From: Hominimerdicola alba
GTDB lineage: Bacteria > Bacillota > Clostridia > Oscillospirales > Ruminococcaceae
NCBI RefSeq assembly: GCF_900109655.1
Contig: NZ_FOAT01000004.1
Location: 186,001 to 250,000 of the forward strand
DNA length: 64,000 nucleotides
Direction of reading: 5' to 3'
Part shown: piece after piece, positions 1-10,873 of the stretch
Numbering within the stretch: the stretch's first letter is position 1
Layout: every line of letters starts with the position of its first letter
Program-made: the position numbers and the translations under genes
The notes under the pieces: generated by a model
Told to the model about the DNA's origin: nothing
What the model saw: the letters and a program-made list of their open reading frames with translations, nothing else
Databases searched by the model: none

Positions 1-528
1 AAATTTATGATCTGTCGGGGGTACCAGCTTCATAAAATGTGACTTTATGATCTCTGCATACTTAGGATCATGCATAGCGCTTTCAAGGTCGGTATAAACA
101 ACGCCAGACTGCGCAACCTCCTGACGGACATTGTGATATACAAGCTCACTGTCATACTGCGCACCCACACCTGCCAGCGACTCACGCTCAGCCTGCGGGA
201 TACCCAGCTTCTCAAAAGTCTCCTTGATATCCTCGGGAACGTCCTCCCAGTCCGTCTTCATACGGTTTTTCTGACGGATATATGCAACGATGCTGTCAAC
301 ATTCAGCCCTGATATATCGGGACCCCAGTCCACCATAGGTGTACGATCATATATTTCAAGAGACTTAAGACGGAACTCCCGCATCCAGTCGGGATCGTTC
401 TTTTCATCGGATATCGCTTTGATTATTTCGGGCGCTATGCCGCTTTCAAGATATTCGCTCTCATCCTCTTCATAACGAAAATCATATCTCGAACGGTCGA
501 TATCGACCACCTGTGTTTTACCCTTCAT
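1..528 (-). CDS. sufB: Fe-S cluster assembly protein SufB, N-terminal part (runs off window)
   Basis: SufB is the scaffold subunit of the SufBCD complex that builds Fe-S clusters in the cytoplasm. About 176 codons are visible; the reading frame is open to base 1, so the C-terminal part lies outside the window. The visible part has typical SufB N-terminal features: the segment DPDWMREFRLKSLEIY followed by the MVDWGPDIS region. Two ATGs follow each other at 531 and 528; the one at 528 is better spaced (7 nt) from the GGGAG in the end of sufC, so it was chosen. It follows sufC with a gap of a few bases, so the two are co-transcribed. No sufD, sufS or sufU is visible; they would lie beyond the edge. 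Confidence 0.93.
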   Translation of the reverse strand, partial: MKGKTQVVDIDRSRYDFRYEEDESEYLESGIAPEIIKAISDEKNDPDWMREFRLKSLEIYDRTPMVDWGPDISGLNVDSIVAYIRQKNRMKTDWEDVPEDIKETFEKLGIPQAERESLAGVGAQYDSELVYHNVRQEVAQSGVVYTDLESAMHDPKYAEIIKSHFMKLVPPTDHKF

Positions 529-532
529 CATC

Positions 533-1279
533 TCACTCCCTGCCCGCGAACTGCTCAAAGCCGTTCTCGATGACCTCATCTACCAGCTCTGCGCCGCCTT
601 CCGATACTATACTTCCTGCCGAAAGGATGTGTGTTTTATCAACGGTCAGCGCTTCAAGTATCTTTGTGTTATGAGTTATAACTATCAGCGCTCCGTTTGT
701 CCGCTTTTTATATTCTTCAATGCCCTTGGACACTGTCTTAACCGCATCAACATCAAGACCCGAATCTGTTTCATCGAGTATCGCCAGCTTAGGCTCCAGT
801 ATAAGAAGCTGAAGTATCTCGGCTTTCTTCTTTTCACCGCCAGAGAATCCAACATTCAGGTCACGGTCGGCATAAGAGCTGTCCATATCAAGAAGTTCCA
901 TAGCTGCTGCCAGCTTTTTCTTGAAATCCCACAGCTTCAGATGCTTGCCTGTTACCTGTTCAAGTGCGTTTCTTAGAAAATCCGAAAGCGTGATACCGGG
1001 TATCTCGATAGGATTCTGGAATGAGAGGAATATACCGAGCCTTGCACGCTTGTCCGCGCCAAGTGCTGTTATATCCTCGCCGTCAAATATCAGTTTTCCG
1101 CCTGTAACTTTATATTCTGGACTGCCCATGATCACCGAGCCGAGAGTTGATTTACCTGCGCCGTTATGACCCATAACAACGTGAGTTTCACCCTCCGATA
1201 CTTCAAGTGATACACCATGAAGCAGTTCCTTATCCTCAGCCGCAGCCGAGAGATCTTCTATCCTGAGTAATTCTGACAT
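533..1279 (-). CDS. sufC: Fe-S cluster assembly ATPase SufC
   Basis: Cytoplasmic ABC-type ATPase that powers the SufBCD scaffold; it is not a transporter. The 248-residue length is normal for the family. Walker A GHNGAGKST lies near residue 38, the ABC signature is FSGGEKKKAE, and Walker B is LAILDETDSGLD, as is typical for SufC. It is the first gene of the visible suf operon, with its own consensus promoter about 60 bases upstream and an AAGGAAAG ribosome site. sufB follows at once. Confidence 0.96.
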   Translation of the reverse strand: MSELLRIEDLSAAAEDKELLHGVSLEVSEGETHVVMGHNGAGKSTLGSVIMGSPEYKVTGGKLIFDGEDITALGADKRARLGIFLSFQNPIEIPGITLSDFLRNALEQVTGKHLKLWDFKKKLAAAMELLDMDSSYADRDLNVGFSGGEKKKAEILQLLILEPKLAILDETDSGLDVDAVKTVSKGIEEYKKRTNGALIVITHNTKILEALTVDKTHILSAGSIVSEGGAELVDEVIENGFEQFAGRE

Positions 1280-1337
1280 ACTATCTTTCCTTTCTTATCT
1301 GAGGAAATATTTTATTCCTATGATTTTGCTATGATTT

Positions 1338-1366
1338 ATTATACAGTGTAAATTATAGTTTGTCAA
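1338..1366 (-). promoter_or_regulatory. Promoter of sufCB
   Basis: On the minus strand there is a perfect TTGACA (1361-1366) and TATAAT (1338-1343) with a 17-base spacer. It sits about 60 bases upstream of the sufC ATG. Confidence 0.85.
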
Positions 1367-1434
1367 TAGGAATTATATATTTTCATCTAAAGTTTACTTT
1401 TCATATATAGTTAGTCGGAAATTGTTGTGCATTA

Positions 1435-1569
1435 TCACCAGACAAGAAAAAAGTGCAAACAATTTCCGCCAGCAGCACTCCGGCAGTATACAGCATAATT
1501 AGATTCTGCCAGTGCCAAAGCTTTTTCGTACCTGATTAAGAAGAGCCCGATTATCTGATCATCTGCCAC
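1435..1569 (-). pseudogene. Remnant of an RNA polymerase sigma-70 family gene (N-terminal end only)
   Basis: A 44-codon reading frame starts with GTG at 1569, behind the ribosome site GAAAGGTGAG. It reads VADDQIIGLFLIRYEKAL, then AESNYAVYCRSAAGGNCL. The pattern (D-x-x-I-x-LF-x-x-R-x-E-x-A-[IL]-x...Y..YCRSIA.NIL) is the start of the sigma-70-like factors common in Clostridia, where region 2 would continue for 150 or more residues. Here it ends in HFFLVW and a stop. I see no continuation in other frames up to sufC. It may be a decayed gene or, less likely, a short peptide. A near-perfect inverted repeat (1416-1426 with 1458-1468) overlaps its end. Confidence 0.55.
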
Positions 1570-1764
1570 GTTGTCTCACCTTTCTTTATTATATAAAAAA
1601 TCCCACATAAAAACGTATTCATTAATACTTCTGCCGGTATATCATATATCTAAAATATGGAAAAATTATACTATAATATTTATAAGAATATTCACATAAT
1701 ATCAGATGACTTTTGACCTCATCGGTATTATAATAGGTGTATTATTTTATAACGGAGGTATATG

Positions 1765-3105
1765 ATGTCACGCAGCAGGATAATGACTGAGGGCAGCGAA
1801 ATAGAATGTATAATCAGCTTTACGCTGCCACTATTAGCGGGAAATCTTTTGCAGCAGACCTATAATTTTGTTGATACCATGATAGTCGGCAAATATCTTG
1901 GCGATGATTCGCTAGCGGCTGTGGGTGCGACAGGCTCGATAACCTACCTGTTCTATACGCTGTGCATAGGACTTTCGATAGGTGCGGGAGTGCTGATATC
2001 ACAGTATTTCGGCGCAGCACGTCCTGACAGAGTACGGGCGGCGGTTGTCAATTCGGCTGTGATAACGCTGATATTCGCCATAGTAGCAACCATACCTTCC
2101 GTGCTTTTCGCAAGGCAGGTGCTGACTTTTCTCGGTGTCAAAGCTAACCTCCTGGGGCGTGCTGCAACATATATGCAGATAGCCTGCGCGGGTACGATAT
2201 GCGTTGCCGCATACAACTGGATAAACTCCGTCATGAGGGCGCTGGGCGATTCAAAAACTCCGCTGATATTTCTGATAGTATCAACGATACTGAATGTCAT
2301 ACTTGATCTGCTGTTTGTGATGGTATTCAAGATGGGCATTGGCGGCGCGGCATTTGCTACTGTTCTCGCTCAGGGTATATCAGCGGGAAGCTGCATTATC
2401 TACTGCTTTAAGACGAATACTGATATCCGCCCCAAAGAAGGCGAATGGAAGATCGACCCTAAACTCATACAAAAATGCATTACCACAGGAATTCCGATAG
2501 CTGCACAAAATGGTCTGATATCATTATCCATGGTAGCTTTGCAGAGCGTTACAAACAGATTTGATGAGAGCATAATGACAGCATATACCGCAACAATGAG
2601 GATAGAACAGCTTGTTCATCAGCCATATTTCAGTATGAGCGCGGCAGTGACCGCTTTCACGGGACAGAACATCGGCGCGGGCAAGCAGGAACGTGCGGTA
2701 AAGGGATATAAGTCTTCAATGAAGATAGGCTCGATATTTGCAGCAGTCATGTTCGTGCTGTTTGCATTTTTCGGCAGGAATGTTATCGGTATTTTCGTCA
2801 ACGGCAACCATACAAAAGAAATCGGTGCCCTCGCACTTATCATCACTGGCAGCTGCTATATCCCTCTGGGCGCTATTCACATCACAAGAGGATTCTTAAA
2901 CGGCGCAGGTGATACAGGCTATTCGCTGGTCAACGGTATCTCCGAAGTATTTTGCAGGATATTTTTCTCATTTGTCCTTACAAGGATACCATACATCGGC
3001 TGGCGCGGGATATGGATAACAACTGCCTTAACATGGGCAATAACAGGTGCTGTCAGCATATTGAGATACAAAAGCGGCAAATGGAAACTCAAAGCCGTTA
3101 AATAA
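1765..3105 (+). CDS. MATE family efflux transporter
   Basis: Polytopic inner-membrane protein of about 446 residues with roughly 12 hydrophobic segments, the usual MATE size. The N-terminal signature PLLAGNLLQQTYNFVDTMIV and the following GDDSLAAVGA are typical of the family, which exports drugs or metabolites using Na+ or H+ gradients. The substrate cannot be told from sequence. Two ATGs sit in tandem at 1762 and 1765; GGAGG at 1754-1758 is 6 bases from the second, which was preferred. It stands alone and ends at a strong terminator. A second MATE gene lies at 14.6-16.0 kb and is only distantly similar. Confidence 0.9.
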   Translation: MSRSRIMTEGSEIECIISFTLPLLAGNLLQQTYNFVDTMIVGKYLGDDSLAAVGATGSITYLFYTLCIGLSIGAGVLISQYFGAARPDRVRAAVVNSAVITLIFAIVATIPSVLFARQVLTFLGVKANLLGRAATYMQIACAGTICVAAYNWINSVMRALGDSKTPLIFLIVSTILNVILDLLFVMVFKMGIGGAAFATVLAQGISAGSCIIYCFKTNTDIRPKEGEWKIDPKLIQKCITTGIPIAAQNGLISLSMVALQSVTNRFDESIMTAYTATMRIEQLVHQPYFSMSAAVTAFTGQNIGAGKQERAVKGYKSSMKIGSIFAAVMFVLFAFFGRNVIGIFVNGNHTKEIGALALIITGSCYIPLGAIHITRGFLNGAGDTGYSLVNGISEVFCRIFFSFVLTRIPYIGWRGIWITTALTWAITGAVSILRYKSGKWKLKAVK

Positions 3106-3112
3106 ATTACAA

Positions 3113-3150
3113 AGTGCCCGAATCACGTTTGTGTGATGCGGGCACTGTTT
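3113..3150 (+). terminator. Intrinsic terminator after the MATE gene
   Basis: Stem AGTGCCCG (3113-3120) pairs with CGGGCACT (3139-3146), with inner pairing AATCAC/GTGAT, followed by GTTTT. The hairpin also lies just past the end of the convergent GH2 gene and may serve both. Confidence 0.8.
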
Positions 3151-3159
3151 TATTATCTA

Positions 3160-6248
<3,089 letters not shown>

Positions 6249-6290
6249 ATTGTTATAACAATAGTACCATCTTTTTGCGGAGGTATGAAA

Positions 6291-7097
6291 ATGTATTTCT
6301 ATGATTATCCCATCAAGAACAAGGAACTCGGTCTGCCCATATTCATTGACAATATCGGCAAGCACACCTGTCAGCCTCACACTGTCAGGAGCGGAGGCTT
6401 CCCTCACCCGCAAATACTCTACTGCACCAAGGGCTGCGGAGCGCTTCGCATTGACGGCACCACCACTGAAATATCGCCGCATACCGCCATATTCCTGCCT
6501 GCAGGATATCCACATGAATACTATCCCACTTCCGATGACTGGGATATTCACTGGGTGGTGCCCGACGGATATGCCTGCACTGATCTGCTTAAATATATCG
6601 GGCTTGAAAAGCCCTCTGTCTTTGAGATAAAAGATATGGCACTGCTGGAGCATTTCTTCTCACGTATGCACGAATCTATTCTCGGTGACAGCATCAACGG
6701 CAATCTCAGAGCATCGGGGTATTTGTATAATTTTCTCATCGAGCTATACCGTCAGAAAAGCTCTGGCAGAGTTGTCAGGACTTCCAACCGTGCCATCGTC
6801 ACTGCCATTGACCACATCAACAACAGCTATATGAACAAGATAACAATGGAAGAACTATGTACTGTGACAGGACTTTCAAAACAGCAGCTTTGCCGCCTTT
6901 TCAAGCGATATCTCGGCTGCCGCCCAATGGAGTATATCGCAAAACGGCGTATTCAGACCGCCAAGGAACTGCTCTCCACAACGGATATGTCAGTCGAAGC
7001 TATATCCGAAAAGGTGGGCTTCTGCAGCGGAAGCTACTTCACAAAACTGTTCTGCCGTTACGAGGGAATGACACCAACACAGTTCAGGATCATATAA
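6291..7097 (+). CDS. AraC family transcriptional regulator (likely regulator of the GH2 gene)
   Basis: About 268 residues: an N-terminal cupin-like sensor (about 10-140, with FLPAGYPHEYYP) and a C-terminal double helix-turn-helix (about 165-268). The latter has the AraC pattern I-x-x-A-K-x-LL...AISEKVGFCSGSYFTKLFCRYEGMTP-x-QFR. It would bind DNA and a small sugar in the cytoplasm. An upstream ATG at 6285 lies only one base from GGAGG; the ATG at 6291 has seven bases and was chosen. It is divergent from the beta-galactosidase and shares its promoter region, so control of that gene is likely, although not proven. Confidence 0.9.
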   Translation: MYFYDYPIKNKELGLPIFIDNIGKHTCQPHTVRSGGFPHPQILYCTKGCGALRIDGTTTEISPHTAIFLPAGYPHEYYPTSDDWDIHWVVPDGYACTDLLKYIGLEKPSVFEIKDMALLEHFFSRMHESILGDSINGNLRASGYLYNFLIELYRQKSSGRVVRTSNRAIVTAIDHINNSYMNKITMEELCTVTGLSKQQLCRLFKRYLGCRPMEYIAKRRIQTAKELLSTTDMSVEAISEKVGFCSGSYFTKLFCRYEGMTPTQFRII

Positions 7098-7101
7098 GCA
7101 C

Positions 7102-7143
7102 AAAAAACGGATAGCCGCCGATTTAGACGGTCTATCCGTTTTG
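7102..7143. terminator. Bidirectional terminator between araC and ribH
   Basis: AAAACGGATAG-CG pairs with CG-CTATCCGTTTT around a short loop. T-runs stand on both strands, so it can end both the AraC transcript (+) and the rib operon (-). Confidence 0.8.
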
Positions 7144-7150
7144 CATTTTA

Positions 7151-7618
7151 TCAGCCCTCGATAGCTTTGATAAGGTTTATCATCTCGATAGCACCCTCAG
7201 CACACTCGCTGCCCTTGTTGCCTGCCTTTGAACCTGCACGCTCTATAGCCTGCTCGATGTTTTCTGTGGTGATAACACCGAACATAACAGGAATGCCGCT
7301 TTCAAGAGAAGTCTGTGCTATACCCTTTGCAGCTTCGTTGCAAACCAGATCATAGTGAGAAGTGCTGCCTCTGATTATAGCGCCAAGGCAGATAACAGCG
7401 TCATACTTGCCAGACTTTGCCATTTTCTTTGCAATAAGCGGTATCTCGAAAGCACCCGGTACCCATGCAGTGTCGATAGCATCCTCAGATATGCCGTGAC
7501 GGACAAGAGTATCAACAGCGCCGCCCAGCAGCTTTGATGTGATGAATTCATTGAAACGTGCAACTACGATGCCCACACGCACGTTTTCGGGGATAAGTTT
7601 TCCTTCAAAAGTGTTCAT
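7151..7618 (-). CDS. ribH: 6,7-dimethyl-8-ribityllumazine synthase
   Basis: Condenses the ribitylamino-uracil made by RibD with dihydroxybutanone phosphate from RibBA to give lumazine, the last step before riboflavin synthase. The 155-residue length is standard. Visible family motifs are [36 protein letters not shown] (active-site region with the conserved His) and [11 protein letters not shown]. It is the last gene of the ribD-E-BA-H operon, 23 bases after ribBA, and ends at a bidirectional terminator. Expression is expected to depend on the FMN riboswitch upstream of ribD. Confidence 0.97.
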   Translation of the reverse strand: MNTFEGKLIPENVRVGIVVARFNEFITSKLLGGAVDTLVRHGISEDAIDTAWVPGAFEIPLIAKKMAKSGKYDAVICLGAIIRGSTSHYDLVCNEAAKGIAQTSLESGIPVMFGVITTENIEQAIERAGSKAGNKGSECAEGAIEMINLIKAIEG

Positions 7619-7641
7619 AATAACAGCTCCTTAAAATATTA

Positions 7642-8841
7642 TCAGTAGTCAAGAATATGACCCATTTTATCACGTTTTGTCTTCAGGTAGAACAGATCGT
7701 ATGCGGTGGCAGACATCTGTATCGGCACACGTTCCTTGATCTCGATGCCAAAACCGCTGAGACCATAGATCTTATCAGGGTTATTTGTGAGAAGTCTGAG
7801 AGTCTTGCAGCCAAGGTCACGGAGTATCTGTGCGCCTATGTAGTACTCTCTCATATCACCGGGGAATCCCAGCGCAAGGTTAGCTTCAAGAGTATCCATG
7901 CCTTTGTCCTGAAGTTCATAGGCACGCAGCTTGTTTATAAGACCAATGCCTCTGCCTTCCTGACGCATATAAAGCAGTATTCCCCTGCCCTCGTTCTCGA
8001 TTTCTGTCATTGCCGCCGCGAACTGCTGTCCGCAGTCACATTTCAGCGAACCGAAAGCGTCACCTGTAAGACACTCGGAATGTACGCGGCAGAGTATGTC
8101 CTCGCCGTTTCCGATATCGCCTTTTACAAGCGCCACATGGTGTTCGCCGTTGAGCTTGTTGATAAAGCCAATAGCACGGAACTCGCCGTACTTTGTAGGC
8201 AGCTTGGTATCAGCCACACGCTCAACCAGCTTATCATTTACCTTACGGTACTCTTTCAGCTGACTGATGGTTATAAACTTCATGCCCCATTCCTTGGCTT
8301 TTTCCTGAAGTTCCTCAGTGCGCATCATTGTGCCGTCATCGCGCATTATCTCACAGCAGAGACCACATTCTTCAAGTCCTGATAACCTCATGAGGTCAAC
8401 AGTAGCCTCGGTATGGCCCTCACGTTCCAGAACACCGTTCTTCTTGGCGGTCAGCGGGAACATATGCCCCGGCCGACGGAAGTCCTCTGGCTTTGAGTTA
8501 GGATCTGCAAGAGCTCTCGCGGTATATCCCCTCTCCTCAGCAGAAATACCGGTAGTTGTATCCACATGATCTATCGACACAGTAAATGCGGTCGAATGAT
8601 TATCGGTATTAAAATCCACCATCTGAGGCAGATGAAGTCTGTGACAGATAGCCTCGCTGACGGGCATACAGATAAGCCCCTTAGCGTGCGCAGCCATGAA
8701 GTTCACATTCTCGGTGGTAGCGAACTGAGCCGCACATATCATATCGCCCTCGTTCTCTCTGTCCTCATTGTCGGTGACAAGTATCACCTCACCGTTACGC
8801 AGAGCTTCAAGCGCTTCTTCAATAGTATTGTATTCAAACAT
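7642..8841 (-). CDS. ribBA: Bifunctional 3,4-dihydroxy-2-butanone-4-phosphate synthase / GTP cyclohydrolase II
   Basis: A fusion of 399 residues supplying both riboflavin precursors. The N-terminal RibB half (about 1-200) has [12 protein letters not shown], the metal and substrate loop, and RRPGHMFPL, followed by a glutamate-rich [12 protein letters not shown]. The C-terminal RibA half (about 205-399) has the zinc-binding cluster [18 protein letters not shown] and the catalytic RQEGRGIGL-x-NKL. All key cysteines are present. It lies 13 bases after ribE and 23 before ribH, within one transcript. Confidence 0.97.
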   Translation of the reverse strand: MFEYNTIEEALEALRNGEVILVTDNEDRENEGDMICAAQFATTENVNFMAAHAKGLICMPVSEAICHRLHLPQMVDFNTDNHSTAFTVSIDHVDTTTGISAEERGYTARALADPNSKPEDFRRPGHMFPLTAKKNGVLEREGHTEATVDLMRLSGLEECGLCCEIMRDDGTMMRTEELQEKAKEWGMKFITISQLKEYRKVNDKLVERVADTKLPTKYGEFRAIGFINKLNGEHHVALVKGDIGNGEDILCRVHSECLTGDAFGSLKCDCGQQFAAAMTEIENEGRGILLYMRQEGRGIGLINKLRAYELQDKGMDTLEANLALGFPGDMREYYIGAQILRDLGCKTLRLLTNNPDKIYGLSGFGIEIKERVPIQMSATAYDLFYLKTKRDKMGHILDY

Positions 8842-8854
8842 ATATGCCCACTCC

Positions 8855-9499
8855 TCAGATAAATCCGTTCTTCATAAGCTGCTCCATGGTTACGCCGCTC
8901 TTTTTCGGCTCGGCGGGACGAAGCAGCTTTTCCACGTATTTTCCTATTATATCAGTTTCGATATTTATTATATCCCCCACTTTTTTATATGGCAGAATCG
9001 TCTGCTCAGCGGTGTGGGGTATCACCGATACAGTAAAATCCGTATCCGTCACCGCTGCCACGGTAAGGCTTATGCCGTCCAGGGTTACAGAGCCTTTCTC
9101 AACTATATACCTCAGCAGTTTATCGTCCGCCGATATGGTATACCGTACAGCGATGCCGTCCTGCTTTATATTGCTAACAGTTCCTGTACCGTCGATATGA
9201 CCCGACACTATATGTCCGCCGAAACGTCCTTCCGCCGACATCGCTCTTTCGAGATCCACCTTGCTTCCCTGTTTCAGCGTTCCCAGAGAAGATCGGCTAA
9301 GGGTCTCGTTCATAACATCAGCCCTGAATATCTTACCGTCATGGTTGGTAACCGTAAGGCACACGCCGTTGACTGCGATACTGTCCCCTACTTTCGTACC
9401 ATCAAGGACTTTCTCTGCGGCTATGCGTATAAAAGATGCATTACCGTTTCGGCAGACCTCACATACAGTACCCGTTTCCTCTATCAGTCCCGTGAACAT
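8855..9499 (-). CDS. ribE: Riboflavin synthase, alpha chain
   Basis: Dismutates two lumazine molecules to riboflavin and the pyrimidine precursor. The protein has 214 residues in two lumazine-binding repeats: the first starts with the diagnostic [10 protein letters not shown], the second with [13 protein letters not shown] near residue 95. The start overlaps the end of ribD by 16 bases, indicating translational coupling. Confidence 0.96.
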   Translation of the reverse strand: MFTGLIEETGTVCEVCRNGNASFIRIAAEKVLDGTKVGDSIAVNGVCLTVTNHDGKIFRADVMNETLSRSSLGTLKQGSKVDLERAMSAEGRFGGHIVSGHIDGTGTVSNIKQDGIAVRYTISADDKLLRYIVEKGSVTLDGISLTVAAVTDTDFTVSVIPHTAEQTILPYKKVGDIINIETDIIGKYVEKLLRPAEPKKSGVTMEQLMKNGFI

Positions 9500-10593
9500 C
9501 TCTTCACCCGTCCTTCTATAAGTATGTCGCCGTCAAGCTCGGATATCCTGCGGTCTTCCAGCAAGAAAGCTTCATCGGGCACAGACACGCCCTGTCCGCC
9601 CACAGGAGTTTTTGCTGTACTTCCCCCGAATATCTTAGGCGCTACGTATGCCATCACCTTATCAACTATGCCGCTTTCAAGTGCAGACCAGCCCAGCGTT
9701 CCGCCGCCCTCGATAAGCACGCTGTCTATCTTTTCTTTTCCGAGATATGTCATCAACGCCGCAAGATCGGTACTGCCATTTTTATCAGGCATACTCAGCA
9801 CCTTACAGCCGTACTTTTCATACTCCCTGATACGCCCGCTGTCCGCATCACCACAGACTATCAGCGTTGGAATTTTATCCGCAGTGCGCACGATATTGCT
9901 GTCAAGTGGTGTACGCAAATGGGTGTCACAAATTATCCTCAAAGGGTCCCTGCCGTTTTCGATGCGGCAGGTAAGCATGGGGTCATCTGCCAGCACCGTG
10001 CCTACACCCACCATTATCGCAGCATGACGCAGCCTTTCGCGGTGAACGTGCTTACGTGCGGTCTCACCTGTTATCCACTGTGATCTTCCTGTATAGCAGG
10101 CGATCTTTCCATCAAGTGTCATGGCATATTTCAAAGTAACAAAGGGCAGACCCGTTGTTATGAACTTGAAGAATATCTCATTAAGGCGGTCACATTCATC
10201 TTTCAGCACACCTTCGGCGACTTCAATACCGTGATCTCTGAGTATGGCCGTTCCCTTGCCCGCCACCAGCGGATTAGGATCGGAAGAACCCACAAACACC
10301 CGCTTTATGCCGTGTTCTATCACCGCATCAGTGCAGGGAGGCTGTTTTCCGTGATGACAGCAGGGTTCCAGGGTGACATACATATCAGCCCCTCGGCAAT
10401 CTATGCCCTTTGCGTCACATTCCGCAAAAGCACTGCGCTCGGCATGGAGATCGCCGTACCTTTTATGATATCCCGAAGCGATGATTTCACCGTCACGCAC
10501 TATGACAGCTCCCACCATAGGATTCGGCGAAACGAATCCCATGCCGCGTTCAGCCAACGCGAGAGCCCTGCGCATATAGTCTTCATGCCCCAT
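9484..10593 (-). CDS. ribD: Bifunctional diaminohydroxyphosphoribosylaminopyrimidine deaminase / 5-amino-6-(5-phosphoribosylamino)uracil reductase
   Basis: Second and third steps of riboflavin synthesis in one 369-residue protein, the normal length. The N-terminal zinc deaminase has HAERSAFAE (catalytic E) and TLEPCCHHGKQPPC (zinc cysteines). The C-terminal NADPH reductase has PFVTLKYAMTLDGK and LIEGGGTLGWS. It is first in the operon, behind an FMN riboswitch and its terminator, with a GGGGAA ribosome site. Confidence 0.97.
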   Translation of the reverse strand: MGHEDYMRRALALAERGMGFVSPNPMVGAVIVRDGEIIASGYHKRYGDLHAERSAFAECDAKGIDCRGADMYVTLEPCCHHGKQPPCTDAVIEHGIKRVFVGSSDPNPLVAGKGTAILRDHGIEVAEGVLKDECDRLNEIFFKFITTGLPFVTLKYAMTLDGKIACYTGRSQWITGETARKHVHRERLRHAAIMVGVGTVLADDPMLTCRIENGRDPLRIICDTHLRTPLDSNIVRTADKIPTLIVCGDADSGRIREYEKYGCKVLSMPDKNGSTDLAALMTYLGKEKIDSVLIEGGGTLGWSALESGIVDKVMAYVAPKIFGGSTAKTPVGGQGVSVPDEAFLLEDRRISELDGDILIEGRVKRCSRD

Positions 10594-10611
10594 GATGACA
10601 CTTCCCCTCGT

Positions 10612-10645
10612 AAAAATACAAAAAGCCCCCGCAGCATACGGGGGC
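10612..10645 (-). terminator. Terminator of the FMN riboswitch expression platform
   Basis: On the minus strand GCCCCCG pairs with CGGGGGC around a short loop, then a T-run. It lies between the FMN aptamer and the ribD start, so it is the expected off-state terminator: FMN-bound RNA would stop transcription here. Confidence 0.85.
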
Positions 10646-10677
10646 AGAACATTCGATTTACCGTAAAAACGGCGCAG

Positions 10678-10790
10678 TCATCTTCTTTCATCCGGACTAT
10701 ACCGTCGGCTCCGGGATCACACCGGATCAGCCGCATTGCGGCTCGCAGGCTATAACTGCCGGTCAGGAATCTCACCCTGCCCCGAAGACA
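10678..10790 (-). ncRNA. FMN riboswitch (RFN element)
   Basis: Reading the minus strand, the conserved RFN blocks are present in order: CTTCGGGGCAGGGTGA, GACCGGCAGT, AGCCTGCGAGC, GGTGTGAT-CCGGAGCCGACGGT and ATAGTCCGGATG. These match the class consensus closely. It is followed by a GC-rich terminator and then ribD, so it should repress the riboflavin operon when FMN is plentiful. Confidence 0.97.
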
Positions 10791-10795
10791 ACTAA

Positions 10796-10824
10796 ATTAT
10801 ATCACAGCATCACGCTGTTGTCAA
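10796..10824 (-). promoter_or_regulatory. Promoter of the riboflavin operon
   Basis: A perfect TTGACA (10819-10824), 17-base spacer and TATAAT (10796-10801) on the minus strand, directly upstream of the FMN aptamer. Confidence 0.9.
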
Positions 10825-10873
10825 TAGGCAGAATGACATTTCTGCCATAAAAATCATATTTGTTTTTCAGACC

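Noticed and set aside
1762-1764. First of two tandem ATGs as the MATE start
   Set aside because: Its distance to GGAGG is only 3 bases; the ATG at 1765 is better spaced.
10612-10645. Hairpin before ribD as a stand-alone terminator
   Set aside because: It lies between aptamer and start codon, so it is best explained as the riboswitch platform.
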